Source of the DNA: DATKCJ01 sp035513275 | Lineage (GTDB): Bacteria > Verrucomicrobiota > Verrucomicrobiia > Opitutales > Opitutaceae | Length of the DNA stretch: 30,748 bases | Assembly: GCA_035513275.1 (NCBI GenBank) | Contig: DATKCJ010000310.1 | Location: forward strand, 1-30,748 | Direction of reading: 5' to 3' | Shown here: in pieces, positions 1-8,710 of the stretch | Layout of the letters: each line of letters opens with the position of its first letter | Numbering within the stretch: the first letter of the stretch is position 1 | Translations under genes and position numbers: made by a program | Notes under the pieces: model-generated | The model's database searches: none | The model's input: only the letters and a program-made list of their open reading frames with translations | What the model was told of the DNA's origin: nothing

Positions 1-1
1 G

Positions 2-601
2 CGCAGCTTGCCTGTTGTCCTTGTGGGCGCAGGTCTGCCTCAGTTGCCGGGGAAAATGGGTCGCGCGAAGTCTTACGCAGAACGGCTGTTTGACTTTCCA
101 AAGATTGGTCCGCTGCCAGACGATGCTGCCCGGCAGGCAATCACGAAGCCGGCGATCGCCCAAGGTGTGCAGTTCGAGCCCGCAGCTTTGGACCGAATCC
201 TTCGGGAAACCCACGGCTACCCGTATTTCCTTCAAGAATGGGGCAAGCACACTTGGGACTCGGCCGACTCCTCCCCCATCACTCGTGATGACGTGGAGCG
301 GGCAACATCCTCGGCAATCGCCGCACTCGACGAGAGCTTTTTTCGCGTGCGCTTCGACCGATTGACACCGCTTGAGAAGAAATACCTGCGTGCAATGGCC
401 GAACTCGGACCCGGGCCACATCGCTCAGGAGACATCTCAGATCAACTTGGACGCGAGGTCACATCGCTTGGACCGACCCGAAGCCAGCTGATCTTGAAGG
501 GAATGATCTGGAGTCCGAGTCACGGCGACACCGCGTTCACTGTGCCACTATTCGATGAGTTCATGAAGCGAATCATGCCTGGAGAAGACTGGAAGCACTG
601 A
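2..601 (+). CDS. AAA-family ATP-binding protein, C-terminal part (5' end outside window)
   Basis: The reading frame is open to the left edge and ends in TGA at 599-601, so only about 199 C-terminal residues are visible. The first readable segment, LPVVLVGAGLPQLPG, resembles the strand and sensor-1 region of AAA ATPases of the orc1/cdc6-like or bacterial AAA_16 type. It is followed by a segment with AERLFDF and a helical lid containing HGYPYFLQEWG. The last 75 residues (LTPLEKKYLRAMAELG through DEFMKRIM) look like a winged-helix domain. The Walker A and B motifs would lie upstream and cannot be checked. Such ATPases often occur in accessory or defence-type loci, but nothing adjacent supports a specific role. 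Fold assignment is moderately secure; function is unknown. Confidence 0.7.
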   Translation, partial: RSLPVVLVGAGLPQLPGKMGRAKSYAERLFDFPKIGPLPDDAARQAITKPAIAQGVQFEPAALDRILRETHGYPYFLQEWGKHTWDSADSSPITRDDVERATSSAIAALDESFFRVRFDRLTPLEKKYLRAMAELGPGPHRSGDISDQLGREVTSLGPTRSQLILKGMIWSPSHGDTAFTVPLFDEFMKRIMPGEDWKH

Positions 602-791
602 GCAGTCCCCTCGGTCGAAGTTCCAAGGTGATCCTGCGAGCGTCAGGCGAGGCCGCTCCGCTTCCTTCGTTACCTCTTGAATTTCAGTTTCCGGAACCGG
701 CTGACGCTTCCTGTTTCATGGACTTGGACTCGGCCGATTGATTCGCGTGCATTGGCGTCGATTAGCAGTTAACTCTTCAGCTCTTTCCAGC
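602..791. other. Intergenic gap, no gene seen
   Basis: This 190-bp stretch separates the ATPase fragment from the flavoprotein gene. No convincing ORF, tRNA or strong hairpin is visible. The flavoprotein frame extends upstream to 738, but that extension encodes a leader with no resemblance to the family. Confidence 0.5.
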
Positions 792-2204
792 ATGTCCCAG
801 CACTACGACTTCCTGGTCATCGGCGGCGGGAGCGCCGGGTTCAATGCGGCGCGTGTCGCGCGCGAACACGCGGAGCGCGTGGCGATCGTCGACGGTGCGG
901 AAAAACTCGGCGGACTTTGCATCCTGCGTGGCTGCATGCCCTCCAAGACGCTGATCTACAGTGCGGAGGTGCTCCACCTCGCCCGGCACGGAAAACTCTT
1001 CGGACTCCAGATCGACGGCGCGCGCGCAGACATGAAGGCCGTGCATGAGCGCAAGCTTCGGATCATCGGCGAATTTGCAGACTACCGGGAGAAGGCGCTC
1101 AACTCAGGACGGTTCGCGATCCACCGCGCGATGGCGCGGTTCCGCGACGCCCACACGGTTGAACTCTCGAACGGCGAAACGCTCACCGCAGACCGGATCC
1201 TGATCGGCACTGGCTCGCGCGTGGCGTGGCCGGACATCCCCGGTCTGGCGGAGTCCGGCGCATGGACGAGCGACGACGTGCTCGAATTGGATTTCCTGCC
1301 AGAAAGCGTGATCGTGCTCGGCGGCGGCATCGTGGCGTGCGAGCTCGCTCAGTTTCTCGCGCGGATGGGAAGTCGCGTGATCCAGATCCAGCGCTCTGCG
1401 CGCATCCTCCGCGATTTTTCGCCCGGGGCCAGCAGCGTGATCGAGAAGGTCTTTCGCGAAGAAGGCATCGAGCTTTTCACCGGGACGCACCTCAAGGCGG
1501 TTCGCAAGGTCGCGGACGTTTTCGAGGTCGACTTCAAGCACGAGGGGAAAACCGTCACGCGCAAGGCCGCGCACTTGCTGAATGCACTCGGCCGCGTGCC
1601 CGATACCGGTTCGCTCAATCTTGCAGCGGCGGGCGTCGAGCTCCACGCCGACGGTCGGATCGCGATCAACGAGTGGCAGCAGACATCGCAGACGCACATC
1701 TACGGGGGCGGCGACTGCACGGGACCACACGAAATCGTCCACGTCGCCGTCGCGCAGGGAGAACTCGCCGCGCGGCACTCGTTCGGTGTGAAAGGCATCC
1801 GGCCCATCAACTACAACACGATGGTCCATGTCGTGTTCACAGACCCGCAGGTGGCGGTCGCGGGGATCGGGCCGTTGACGCTCTCTGCGCAGGGCGTGCC
1901 GCACATCGATGCAAGCTACCCTTTCGACGATCACGGCAAGTCGATCCTCATGGAGGCGAAGCACGGATTCGTGCGCGTGGTCGCGACGCCCGGCGATGGT
2001 CGGATCATCAGTGCGGAAATCGTGGGCAAGGACGGCGGCGAGTTGATCCACGCGTTCAGTGTCGGCATCACGATGCGCGCGACCGTGCACGACATGCTTC
2101 GCGCGCAGTGGTATCATCCGACGCTCTCGGAGATCATCACCTACCCGCTTGAGGAGATTGCGGAGAAGATTCCGCCGAAGATTCCGCCTACGGCGGAATC
2201 TTAA
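792..2204 (+). CDS. FAD/NAD(P)-dependent disulfide oxidoreductase (mercuric reductase / dihydrolipoamide dehydrogenase family)
   Basis: A 470-residue class I pyridine nucleotide-disulfide oxidoreductase. The ATG at 792 is chosen because it places the FAD-binding motif VIGGGSAGFNAA at residues 9-20, where the family has it; the frame is open back to 738. The redox-active pair is C43 and C48 in GGLCILRGCMPSK (CX4C). A second Rossmann motif, VLGGGIVACELA, marks the NAD(P) domain. The dimerisation domain ends with HPTLSE (H442, E447), the catalytic His-Glu pair of lipoamide dehydrogenase-like enzymes. There is no N-terminal heavy-metal domain and no C-terminal vicinal cysteine pair, so true mercuric reductase is unlikely. 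The substrate cannot be read from sequence. The last residues, PPKIPPTAES, are encoded by a palindromic repeat at 2178-2202 and look like a repeat-derived tail. Confidence 0.88.
   Translation: MSQHYDFLVIGGGSAGFNAARVAREHAERVAIVDGAEKLGGLCILRGCMPSKTLIYSAEVLHLARHGKLFGLQIDGARADMKAVHERKLRIIGEFADYREKALNSGRFAIHRAMARFRDAHTVELSNGETLTADRILIGTGSRVAWPDIPGLAESGAWTSDDVLELDFLPESVIVLGGGIVACELAQFLARMGSRVIQIQRSARILRDFSPGASSVIEKVFREEGIELFTGTHLKAVRKVADVFEVDFKHEGKTVTRKAAHLLNALGRVPDTGSLNLAAAGVELHADGRIAINEWQQTSQTHIYGGGDCTGPHEIVHVAVAQGELAARHSFGVKGIRPINYNTMVHVVFTDPQVAVAGIGPLTLSAQGVPHIDASYPFDDHGKSILMEAKHGFVRVVATPGDGRIISAEIVGKDGGELIHAFSVGITMRATVHDMLRAQWYHPTLSEIITYPLEEIAEKIPPKIPPTAES
2178..2202. repeat. Perfect hairpin overlapping the flavoprotein stop codon
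   Basis: Two 11-base arms (AAGATTCCGCC and GGCGGAATCTT) flank a 3-base loop. The stop codon TAA (2202-2204) begins on the last base of the right arm. There is no T-tract, so an insertion-type palindrome is favoured over a classical intrinsic terminator. Confidence 0.7.
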
Positions 2205-2230
2205 GGGCGCGTGGAGACACGCGCCCCTAC
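2205..2230. repeat. REP-like hairpin (GTAG head on the minus strand)
   Basis: GGGCGCGTG, a GAGA loop and CACGCGCCC form a perfect 9-bp stem at 2205-2226. It is followed by CTAC, so the minus strand reads GTAG and then the stem. The tetranucleotide head followed by a GC-rich palindrome is the REP format repeated elsewhere in this window. Confidence 0.65.
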
Positions 2231-2258
2231 CTCGGAGGCGTTTGGCGTGCCTATCCCT

Positions 2259-2320
2259 GTGGGTTGCGCGCTTGCGCGTTCTGCTGGCCAGCAGAATGGC
2301 GCGGCAAGCGCGCCACCTAC
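2259..2320. repeat. Composite inverted repeat with central 18-bp palindrome
   Basis: Outer arms around GGTTGCGCGCTTGCGCG and GGCGCGGCAAGCGCGCCACC are imperfect inverted copies. Between them lies the perfect palindrome TTCTGCTGGCCAGCAGAA (2279-2296). The outer arms resemble those at 20241-20290, so this is a dispersed repeat and not a gene-specific terminator. Confidence 0.65.
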
Positions 2321-2410
2321 AACCCGGGCTCCAGACCAATCCGGAATGCGAACGCGCCGCTCATCAAGTTCGGCTTTGCCCGCACGCGACGACGCCGGTT
2401 GAATTGACGG

Positions 2411-3481
2411 ATGCCGAAAAAGATAACTGCCCCCGGGTTCCTGGTCGACCTGCTCAACGCCCGCTCGCCGTCCGGCGACGAGCAGGAGGCGCAGGCGGTG
2501 TTCGACCGCCACATCAAGCCGCACGCCGATCTCTATCGCGCTGACCGGCTCGGCAATCGGATCGCCACGCTCAATCCCAAGGGCAAACCCGTCCTCATGC
2601 TCGCGGGCCACATCGACGAGATCGGCCTGATGGTAACCTACGTGAACAAGGACGGCTTTCTCTACTTCGACACCATCGGCGGCCACGACCGCATCATGAT
2701 CCCGGGACGGCGCGTGGTCATCCGCACTGCGGGCGGCACCGTGAAAGGCGTCACCGGCAAGCGCGCCGTGCATCTCATGGATGCCGAGGATCGCAAGAAG
2801 GTCCCCGAGCGGCACGAGATGTGGATAGACATCGGCGCGAAATCGAAGGCGGACGCGCTCGAGCGCGTGTCGATCGGCGACACTGCGACTTACGACCACG
2901 AATTTGAAATGCTCCACGGCACGCTCGGCGTCGCGCGCGCGTTCGACGACAAGGCGGGCGCCTATGTCGTCGGTGAAACATTGCGCCGCCTGGCAAAGGA
3001 GAAAAAAGCTCCCGCCGCCCAGGTCGTGGCGGTGGCAACGACCCAGGAAGAGATCGGCGTGCGCGGCGCGACCGCATCGGCCTACGGCATCGATCCCGAC
3101 ATGGCGGTCGTCGTCGAGGTGAGCCACGCGACGGACCACCCGGATTGCGACCAACGGAAGTACGGCGAGTTCAAGCTCGGCGGCGGCCCGATCATCACGC
3201 GTGGCCCGAACATCAACCCGATCGTCTACGCGAAACTCGTCGCGGCCGCGAAGAGCGCCGGCATCCCGCACCAGCTCGAGGGCGACCCGCGACCGACCGG
3301 CACCGATGCGCGCGCGATCCAACTCGTCCGCGGCGGAGTTGCATGCGGCGTGATTTCCGTGCCACTGCGCTACATGCACACGCCGAGTGAAATCGTTGAC
3401 CTTGAGGACATCGAGAACACAGTCCGTCTCCTCGTGGAATTCTCCAAATCCCTCAAGAAGTCCGACACCGGCGAGTGGTGA
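2411..3481 (+). CDS. M42 family metallopeptidase (glutamyl/deblocking aminopeptidase type)
   Basis: A 356-residue cytoplasmic co-catalytic dizinc aminopeptidase of family M42, a normal length for these TET-type assemblies. Family motifs appear in order: LAGHIDEIG (metal ligand H67), FDDKAG (bridging aspartate near 179-180), TQEEIGVRGA (catalytic E213 and ligand E214), VVVEVSHATD (acidic ligand near 236), PTGTDA, and SVPLRYMHTPSE (ligand H323). M42 enzymes trim peptides, often those released by Clp or proteasome-like machines, and are sometimes annotated as endoglucanases by old homology transfer. The start follows a repeat-filled gap. The stop overlaps the purU start (TGATG at 3479-3483), which indicates translational coupling. 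Substrate preference is not readable. Confidence 0.93.
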   Translation: MPKKITAPGFLVDLLNARSPSGDEQEAQAVFDRHIKPHADLYRADRLGNRIATLNPKGKPVLMLAGHIDEIGLMVTYVNKDGFLYFDTIGGHDRIMIPGRRVVIRTAGGTVKGVTGKRAVHLMDAEDRKKVPERHEMWIDIGAKSKADALERVSIGDTATYDHEFEMLHGTLGVARAFDDKAGAYVVGETLRRLAKEKKAPAAQVVAVATTQEEIGVRGATASAYGIDPDMAVVVEVSHATDHPDCDQRKYGEFKLGGGPIITRGPNINPIVYAKLVAAAKSAGIPHQLEGDPRPTGTDARAIQLVRGGVACGVISVPLRYMHTPSEIVDLEDIENTVRLLVEFSKSLKKSDTGEW

Positions 3482-4353
3482 TGGAAACCTGCACGCTCAT
3501 CGCGCTGATCCATGGGCCGGACAAGCCGGGCCTCGTCGCGCGCGCGGCCGGCTGGATCTTCGAGCGCGGCGGTAGCATCCTGCACGCCGACCAGCATCGC
3601 GACACCGAGGCAGGGGTCTTCTTCCAACGCATTGAGTGGGATCCAAATCCCGCCACCTCTGCTGTCGACCCGACGCACGAGCGCGAGGCGGCAGAGTTCA
3701 AAGCGTTTGCCACGTCGCAGCTCGGCATGCACGTCACGGTCGCGCGCTCGAGCGACCGGCCGCGCGTGGCGCTGTGGGTGTCGAAAGCTGCGCACTGTTT
3801 CCACGATGTCGCGCTGCGCTGGAAGGCGGGCGAGTTCGGCTGCGACATCGTCGCGGTCATCTCGAATCACCGCGATCTCGAGGACGTCGCGCGCGGCTAC
3901 GGGCTCGCGTTTCACTGCATTTCAGTAGAGAAGGCCACGAAGGCCGATGCCGAGGCGGCGCAGATGAAGCTCATGCGCGAGCTCGATGTGCGACTCATCG
4001 TGCTCGCGCGCTACATGCAGGTGTTGTCGGCGACGTTCCTCAAGGGATTCGGCCACCCGGTGATCAACATCCACCATTCGTTTCTGCCCGCGTTCGCCGG
4101 CGGCAAACCGTATCATCAGGCACACGTGCGCGGTGTAAAGCTGATCGGCGCCACGGCGCACTATGCGACCGAGAATCTCGACGAGGGTCCGATCATCCAC
4201 CAGGACGTCGCGCGCGTCACACACAGACACGGCGTGCCCGACTTGATCCGCAAGGGAAGTGATCTCGAGAAGATGGTCCTCGCGCAGGCGGTGCGCTGGC
4301 ATCTCGAAAGCCGCGTGCTCGTCTACGGCGCGAAGACCGTGGTGTTTGATTGA
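3481..4353 (+). CDS. purU: Formyltetrahydrofolate deformylase
   Basis: A 290-residue enzyme that hydrolyses 10-formyltetrahydrofolate to tetrahydrofolate and formate, balancing one-carbon pools and supplying formate to PurT. An N-terminal ACT domain (about residues 4-85, starting TLIALIHGPDKPGLVA) is followed by a formyltransferase fold (about 93-285). Catalytic residues are visible as N196 and H198 in INIHHSFLPAF and D234 in NLDEGPIIHQD. The length matches the family (280-290). The ATG at 3481 is preferred over the GTG at 3475 because it overlaps the preceding stop as TGATG and begins directly with the ACT strand. Pairing with an M42 peptidase has no obvious metabolic logic and may reflect co-expression only. 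Confidence 0.95.
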   Translation: METCTLIALIHGPDKPGLVARAAGWIFERGGSILHADQHRDTEAGVFFQRIEWDPNPATSAVDPTHEREAAEFKAFATSQLGMHVTVARSSDRPRVALWVSKAAHCFHDVALRWKAGEFGCDIVAVISNHRDLEDVARGYGLAFHCISVEKATKADAEAAQMKLMRELDVRLIVLARYMQVLSATFLKGFGHPVINIHHSFLPAFAGGKPYHQAHVRGVKLIGATAHYATENLDEGPIIHQDVARVTHRHGVPDLIRKGSDLEKMVLAQAVRWHLESRVLVYGAKTVVFD

Positions 4354-4369
4354 GATGGGCTCCTCAGAA

Positions 4370-4458
4370 GTAGGAGCCCGCTCGCGGGCGATTCCGTCCC
4401 GCCCCTCATGGGGCGGGCTACACTAACCGGAAGCAATCGCGCGCAAGCGCGCTCCTAC
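4370..4458. repeat. Inverted pair of GTAG-headed REP elements around an inner hairpin
   Basis: A unit starting GTAGGAGCCCGCTCGCGGGC (4370 onward) is mirrored by a unit whose reverse complement starts GTAGGAGCGCGCTTGCGCGC (ending at 4458). Between them CCCGCCCC-TCAT-GGGGCGGG (4398-4417) is a perfect hairpin followed by CTAC. Inverted REP pairs of this form resemble bacterial interspersed mosaic elements. The block lies between the converging purU and anti-sigma genes, so it may also act as a bidirectional terminator. Confidence 0.7.
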
Positions 4459-4480
4459 ATCTGAATAATCCGACTGAGAA

Positions 4481-4503
4481 GGCCGCGCGTCCGCGCGGCC
4501 TAC
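4481..4503 (-). repeat. REP-like hairpin supplying the anti-sigma stop codon
   Basis: GGCCGCGCG-TC-CGCGCGGCC (4481-4500) is a perfect stem followed on the plus strand by TAC, so the minus strand reads GTAG and then the palindrome. The TAG in that head (4502-4500) is the stop codon of the anti-sigma factor gene. Confidence 0.7.
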
Positions 4504-5300
4504 GACTTCGCCTGCGAAGCGGCCAACTGCACCACCTGCTCGGAGTCCATGTCTGAGGCGAGCGAGCACATGACCGGGCCTTCCCTCCAGAACACGGAGG
4601 AGATTCCTCCTTCGCGATAGACGTGGAAACTCACTCCGCCGATTTCGCGGATCGTCGCGCCCGCAGGCAAGCCCGCCTCGCGGCCGTTGAACGTCTCGCA
4701 CGCAATGAGCTGCCCCGATGCCCCGCGATACAGGGCGAGCATCCTGACCTGGCCGTCCGGATCCAGCACGCGACCGCCAACGAGCGTGGCGCCCATCTCC
4801 TGTGGATCGAAGATGCGCACCGGAAACGGAACTTCGAAGCCCTCGAAATACGCACTCAACACGTTTGGGTTCGTGGTCTCCAGCGACAGGTTGAGGTCAT
4901 TCGCACGCAGCTCCTGAAAATCGCGTGCAACCGTCGTCGGCACCGTGACCGGCCGGCTGCGGTATTCATTCACGATTACCGCCCCGAGGCCGATGAGCAC
5001 GGCGATCGCGATCACGATGGGCAGGTTGCTGCCCCATGATCGCGGGTTCTTCGAGAGCAACTCGACCTCCACCTTCTCGGTTCTCAACTCGCGCAAAATC
5101 TCTTCGCGCAGATGCCGTGGCGCGCGCGTCGTAGGAGTCATGCGTATCGCCTGCTTGGTCCACGTGAGCGCGTCGATCTGACGCCGGCACTCTGCGCAAA
5201 CATTGAGATGATCCTCGACCGCCCTGCGGACGTTGGCGTTCAGTCTCTTGTCGACGTAGTCCTGCAACTCGTCGCCGTAATGCGGTGGAGCGGCGATCAT
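4500..5300 (-). CDS. Zinc-finger anti-sigma factor, membrane-anchored
   Basis: A 266-residue protein. Residues 8-45 form a zf-HC2/ZAS-type anti-sigma domain with H31, C35 and C38 in HLNVCAEC. One transmembrane segment follows (about 92-111, NLPIVIAIAVLIGLGAVIV), then an extracytoplasmic domain of about 150 residues that would carry the sensory function. The start at 5300 is chosen because ATG overlaps the TGA of the upstream sigma gene (ATGA), the usual arrangement for a sigma/anti-sigma pair, and because the frame extending upstream is arginine-rich antisense noise. It should bind and hold the ECF factor encoded at 5297-5890. The signal sensed is unknown. The stop codon comes from a REP head (see 4481-4503). 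Confidence 0.85.
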   Translation of the reverse strand: MIAAPPHYGDELQDYVDKRLNANVRRAVEDHLNVCAECRRQIDALTWTKQAIRMTPTTRAPRHLREEILRELRTEKVEVELLSKNPRSWGSNLPIVIAIAVLIGLGAVIVNEYRSRPVTVPTTVARDFQELRANDLNLSLETTNPNVLSAYFEGFEVPFPVRIFDPQEMGATLVGGRVLDPDGQVRMLALYRGASGQLIACETFNGREAGLPAGATIREIGGVSFHVYREGGISSVFWREGPVMCSLASDMDSEQVVQLAASQAKS

Positions 5301-5890
5301 CGGAAAGCCCCCCGCCTCCGGTCCGCCTCCACGCTTCGCGCGCTTTCGCCAAGCTCGGTGAAGAGCACCCGTCGCGCCTTGAACAACCGGGTGCGCAGTG
5401 CGCTCACTGAGCATCGCAGCACCTGCGCGGCGTCCTCGTGGGGGAATTGATCCACGTCGACGAGTATGACCGCGTCGCGCAACTCGCCTGGCAGGCGGTT
5501 GACGATCTCGGCGACATGCCGGCCGTTCCACTCGGACTCCGCGACCTCGATTTGCGCCAGCTCGGCGACATCCGACATGTCGAACTCACCGTCGGCGCCG
5601 TCGAGAAGCATCGCCGGGTTGCCAGCGGAGCGTTGCGAGCCCTCGGGACGCTCCTGCGCGAAGATTGAGAACATGATCGAAAACATCCACGCCCGGCTTG
5701 GGTTTTCTGGACCGTTGTTGCTGAACGCCCTGAGCGCCCGAACGAATGTCTCCTTCACCAATTCGACCGCTGACTGCTCCGATCCGGTCAGCTCCAAAGC
5801 GCGGTTGTAGAGCGAGTCGACATGCGAAAGCGCGCGGTCCTCAAAGCGGGCCGCGACGGATTCCTCCAAACTCTTGATTTTCGAAGACAT
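5297..5890 (-). CDS. ECF-type RNA polymerase sigma factor
   Basis: A 197-residue sigma-70 family protein of the extracytoplasmic-function class. Region 2 spans about residues 18-82 (VDSLYNRALELTGSEQSAVELVKETF and SRAWMFSIMFSIF). Region 4 spans about 128-182 (INRLPGELRDAVILVDVDQF, then the helix-turn-helix EDAAQVLRCSVSALRTRLFKAR without its first residues). The linker at 83-120 is acidic and longer than usual. It overlaps the anti-sigma gene by 4 bases, so the two are co-translated. A candidate autoregulatory promoter of the GGAAC/GTC type lies 30-60 bases upstream. Assignment to the ECF class is secure; the subgroup and stimulus are not. Confidence 0.86.
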   Translation of the reverse strand: MSSKIKSLEESVAARFEDRALSHVDSLYNRALELTGSEQSAVELVKETFVRALRAFSNNGPENPSRAWMFSIMFSIFAQERPEGSQRSAGNPAMLLDGADGEFDMSDVAELAQIEVAESEWNGRHVAEIVNRLPGELRDAVILVDVDQFPHEDAAQVLRCSVSALRTRLFKARRVLFTELGESARSVEADRRRGAFR

Positions 5891-5921
5891 TGTTCAAAGT
5901 AAGTGAGTCCTGACGCGCCCG

Positions 5922-5946
5922 GACCGGACGCTTGGGGAAAAGTTCC
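5922..5946 (-). promoter_or_regulatory. Candidate ECF-type promoter upstream of the sigma gene
   Basis: On the minus strand GGAACTT (5946-5940) is separated by 15 bases from GTC (5924-5922). This matches the GGAACTT-N15-GTC layout known for sigmaE-like ECF promoters. A transcript would start near 5915, leaving about 25 bases of leader before the ATG at 5890. It is a pattern match only. Confidence 0.4.
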
Positions 5947-6033
5947 CGTTTCCTCGAAGTTCGCAGCGCCCATTCGACGCGTTTCGCCGAACTCATGCAA
6001 AGGCCCTCGGTTTCTATCAATGGACGCAACTGC

Positions 6034-6702
6034 CTACCTGCGAACAGACCCCATCGTCCGCGAAAACATTCGCTCGCGCTCGAACGCAGTCGAGAGCGGT
6101 CCGCCGTAGTAGCGGCTGTCGTGGAAACGTCCGTCGTAGAAGCGACCGTCGTAGTGATTGAACAGGTCGCCCTCGTATTGCCCGTAGCTGAAGGCGAACG
6201 TCGTGCCGGTCTCCTTGTCGAAGATCACCGTCGTCAGCGAACCACCCTTAAAATCGCGCCCTCCCGAGCCCCAACCGTAGGTGAAGCTGATTTCGCCGTG
6301 GATCTCGAGGCGGTCTTGAACCTTGGTGACGCTGTCTGTGAAGCGCTTGGGGGTGTAACGCTGGTGCGGCCCCGTTGCGATCAACGCGGCGACCAGCCTG
6401 TCGAGCTCCGCGACCGCCTCGGCGGAGAGGCGATCGATCCCCGCGGTCGCGCGTGCGTTTGCGCTCCGGCGCGAGCTGAACGTGCCTGTGAATGCCGCGG
6501 TGCCGCCCTGCCGCGCGAGTGCCACATCGGCGGCGACGAGTTCGTTCAAATACTCGCGCTCGGCCTCGGTGAGCACTGCGACCCCGCAAGCTGCCTGCTC
6601 ATCTACCGAAAGCGTTGACGTGAAGCCACCCATCGAAGCGTGCAGCGGCGCGCCCGCTACCAGCGAGAGGGCCAACACGACCGTGAGTAGTGACGCGCGC
6701 AT
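6034..6702 (-). CDS. Exported protein of unknown function
   Basis: A 222-residue protein with a clear signal peptide (MRASLLTVVLALSLVAGAPL, cleavage near HAS). The ATG at 6702 is chosen because it places this signal at the very N-terminus; the frame continues upstream to 6750 without a signal-like sequence. Residues 30-75 are Ala/Glu-rich and probably helical. The C-terminal third has several aromatic, glycine-rich strands and a short internal repeat, YDGRFYDGRFHDSRYYGG. I recognise no family. It sits between the sigma/anti-sigma pair and clpX on the same strand, 143 bp from the sigma gene, and may be a target of that sigma factor. A weak GGAAC-N18-GTCTAT match lies upstream (6737-6709), but it nearly abuts the start codon. 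Confidence 0.65.
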   Translation of the reverse strand: MRASLLTVVLALSLVAGAPLHASMGGFTSTLSVDEQAACGVAVLTEAEREYLNELVAADVALARQGGTAAFTGTFSSRRSANARATAGIDRLSAEAVAELDRLVAALIATGPHQRYTPKRFTDSVTKVQDRLEIHGEISFTYGWGSGGRDFKGGSLTTVIFDKETGTTFAFSYGQYEGDLFNHYDGRFYDGRFHDSRYYGGPLSTAFERERMFSRTMGSVRR

Positions 6703-6764
6703 GGCGAGATAGACGCCTAAAAACCTCCGCCGGTTCCCTTGAATTCGCAAGACCCTGCCCCGCT

Positions 6765-8063
<1,299 letters not shown>

Positions 8064-8075
8064 GGTGCGGCTCCG

Positions 8076-8699
8076 TCAGGCCGCTGAGGCGACTTTGAGC
8101 GCCTGGCCGGCATCGATCTTGGCTTCTACGACCTTGTCCACGATTCCGTAGGCCATCGCCTCCTGCGCACTCATGTAGTGGTCGCGGTCGGAATCCTTTC
8201 CGATCTGTTCGGCGCTTCTGCCAGTGTGGTTCGCGAGAATCTCGTTGAGCGTGGTGCGCCAGCGGAGGATTTCCTTCGCCTGGATGGCGATGTCGGCCGT
8301 CTGGCCGGAGGCGCCTCCCGAGGGCTGGTGGATCATGATACGCGCGTTCGGGAGCGCAAAGCGCTTGCCCTTCGCACCCGCGGCGAGGAGCACGGTCGCC
8401 ATGCTGGCGGCCTGGCCAATGCAATAGGTGACCACATCGCACTGCAGGAAGTTCATCGTGTCGTAGATGGCCATGCCACCCGTGACAACGCCGCCTGGAG
8501 AGTTGATGTAGAGGTGGATGTCCTTCTTCGGGTCCTCCATCTGGAGGAAGAGCATCTGGGCGATGACGACGTTGGCCACGCCGTCGTCGATCGGGCTGCC
8601 GATGAAGACGATGCGGTCCTTCAGGAGCCTGGAATAAATGTCCATGCTCCGCTCGCCGCGGCCGGTGTTTTCGAGAACGATGGGAACGTAATAGCTCAC
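8076..8699 (-). CDS. clpP: ATP-dependent Clp protease proteolytic subunit ClpP
   Basis: A 207-residue serine peptidase (family S14) that forms the tetradecameric barrel capped by ClpX. The catalytic triad is S99 in GQAASMA, H124 in IMIHQPSGG and D173 in DRDHYMSAQEA. The oxyanion-loop glycines in INSPGG are present. Start is GTG at 8699; the N-terminal MSYYVPIVLENTGRGERSMD matches the usual ClpP beginning, and no ATG gives a better fit. It lies 11 bp after tig and 12 bp before clpX, so the three are expected to be one transcript. Confidence 0.97.
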   Translation of the reverse strand: MSYYVPIVLENTGRGERSMDIYSRLLKDRIVFIGSPIDDGVANVVIAQMLFLQMEDPKKDIHLYINSPGGVVTGGMAIYDTMNFLQCDVVTYCIGQAASMATVLLAAGAKGKRFALPNARIMIHQPSGGASGQTADIAIQAKEILRWRTTLNEILANHTGRSAEQIGKDSDRDHYMSAQEAMAYGIVDKVVEAKIDAGQALKVASAA

Positions 8700-8710
8700 T
8701 TTGTGTGGGT

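Noticed and set aside
792..2204. Mercury-resistance operon (merA)
   Set aside because: No HMA domain, no C-terminal vicinal cysteines and no merR/merT/merP genes nearby.
1104..2339. Long open frame (411 codons) on the minus strand opposite the flavoprotein gene
   Set aside because: Arg/His/Asp-rich antisense translation typical of GC-rich shadow frames; the plus-strand protein has all family motifs.
2201..3379. Long open frame on the minus strand opposite the M42 peptidase
   Set aside because: Low-complexity Val/Asp/Arg composition and no recognisable motif; the opposite strand encodes a full M42 enzyme.
4370..4458. Classical intrinsic terminator
   Set aside because: Strong hairpins but no T-tract; the same sequences recur between and inside unrelated genes, which fits REP elements better, though a termination role is not excluded.
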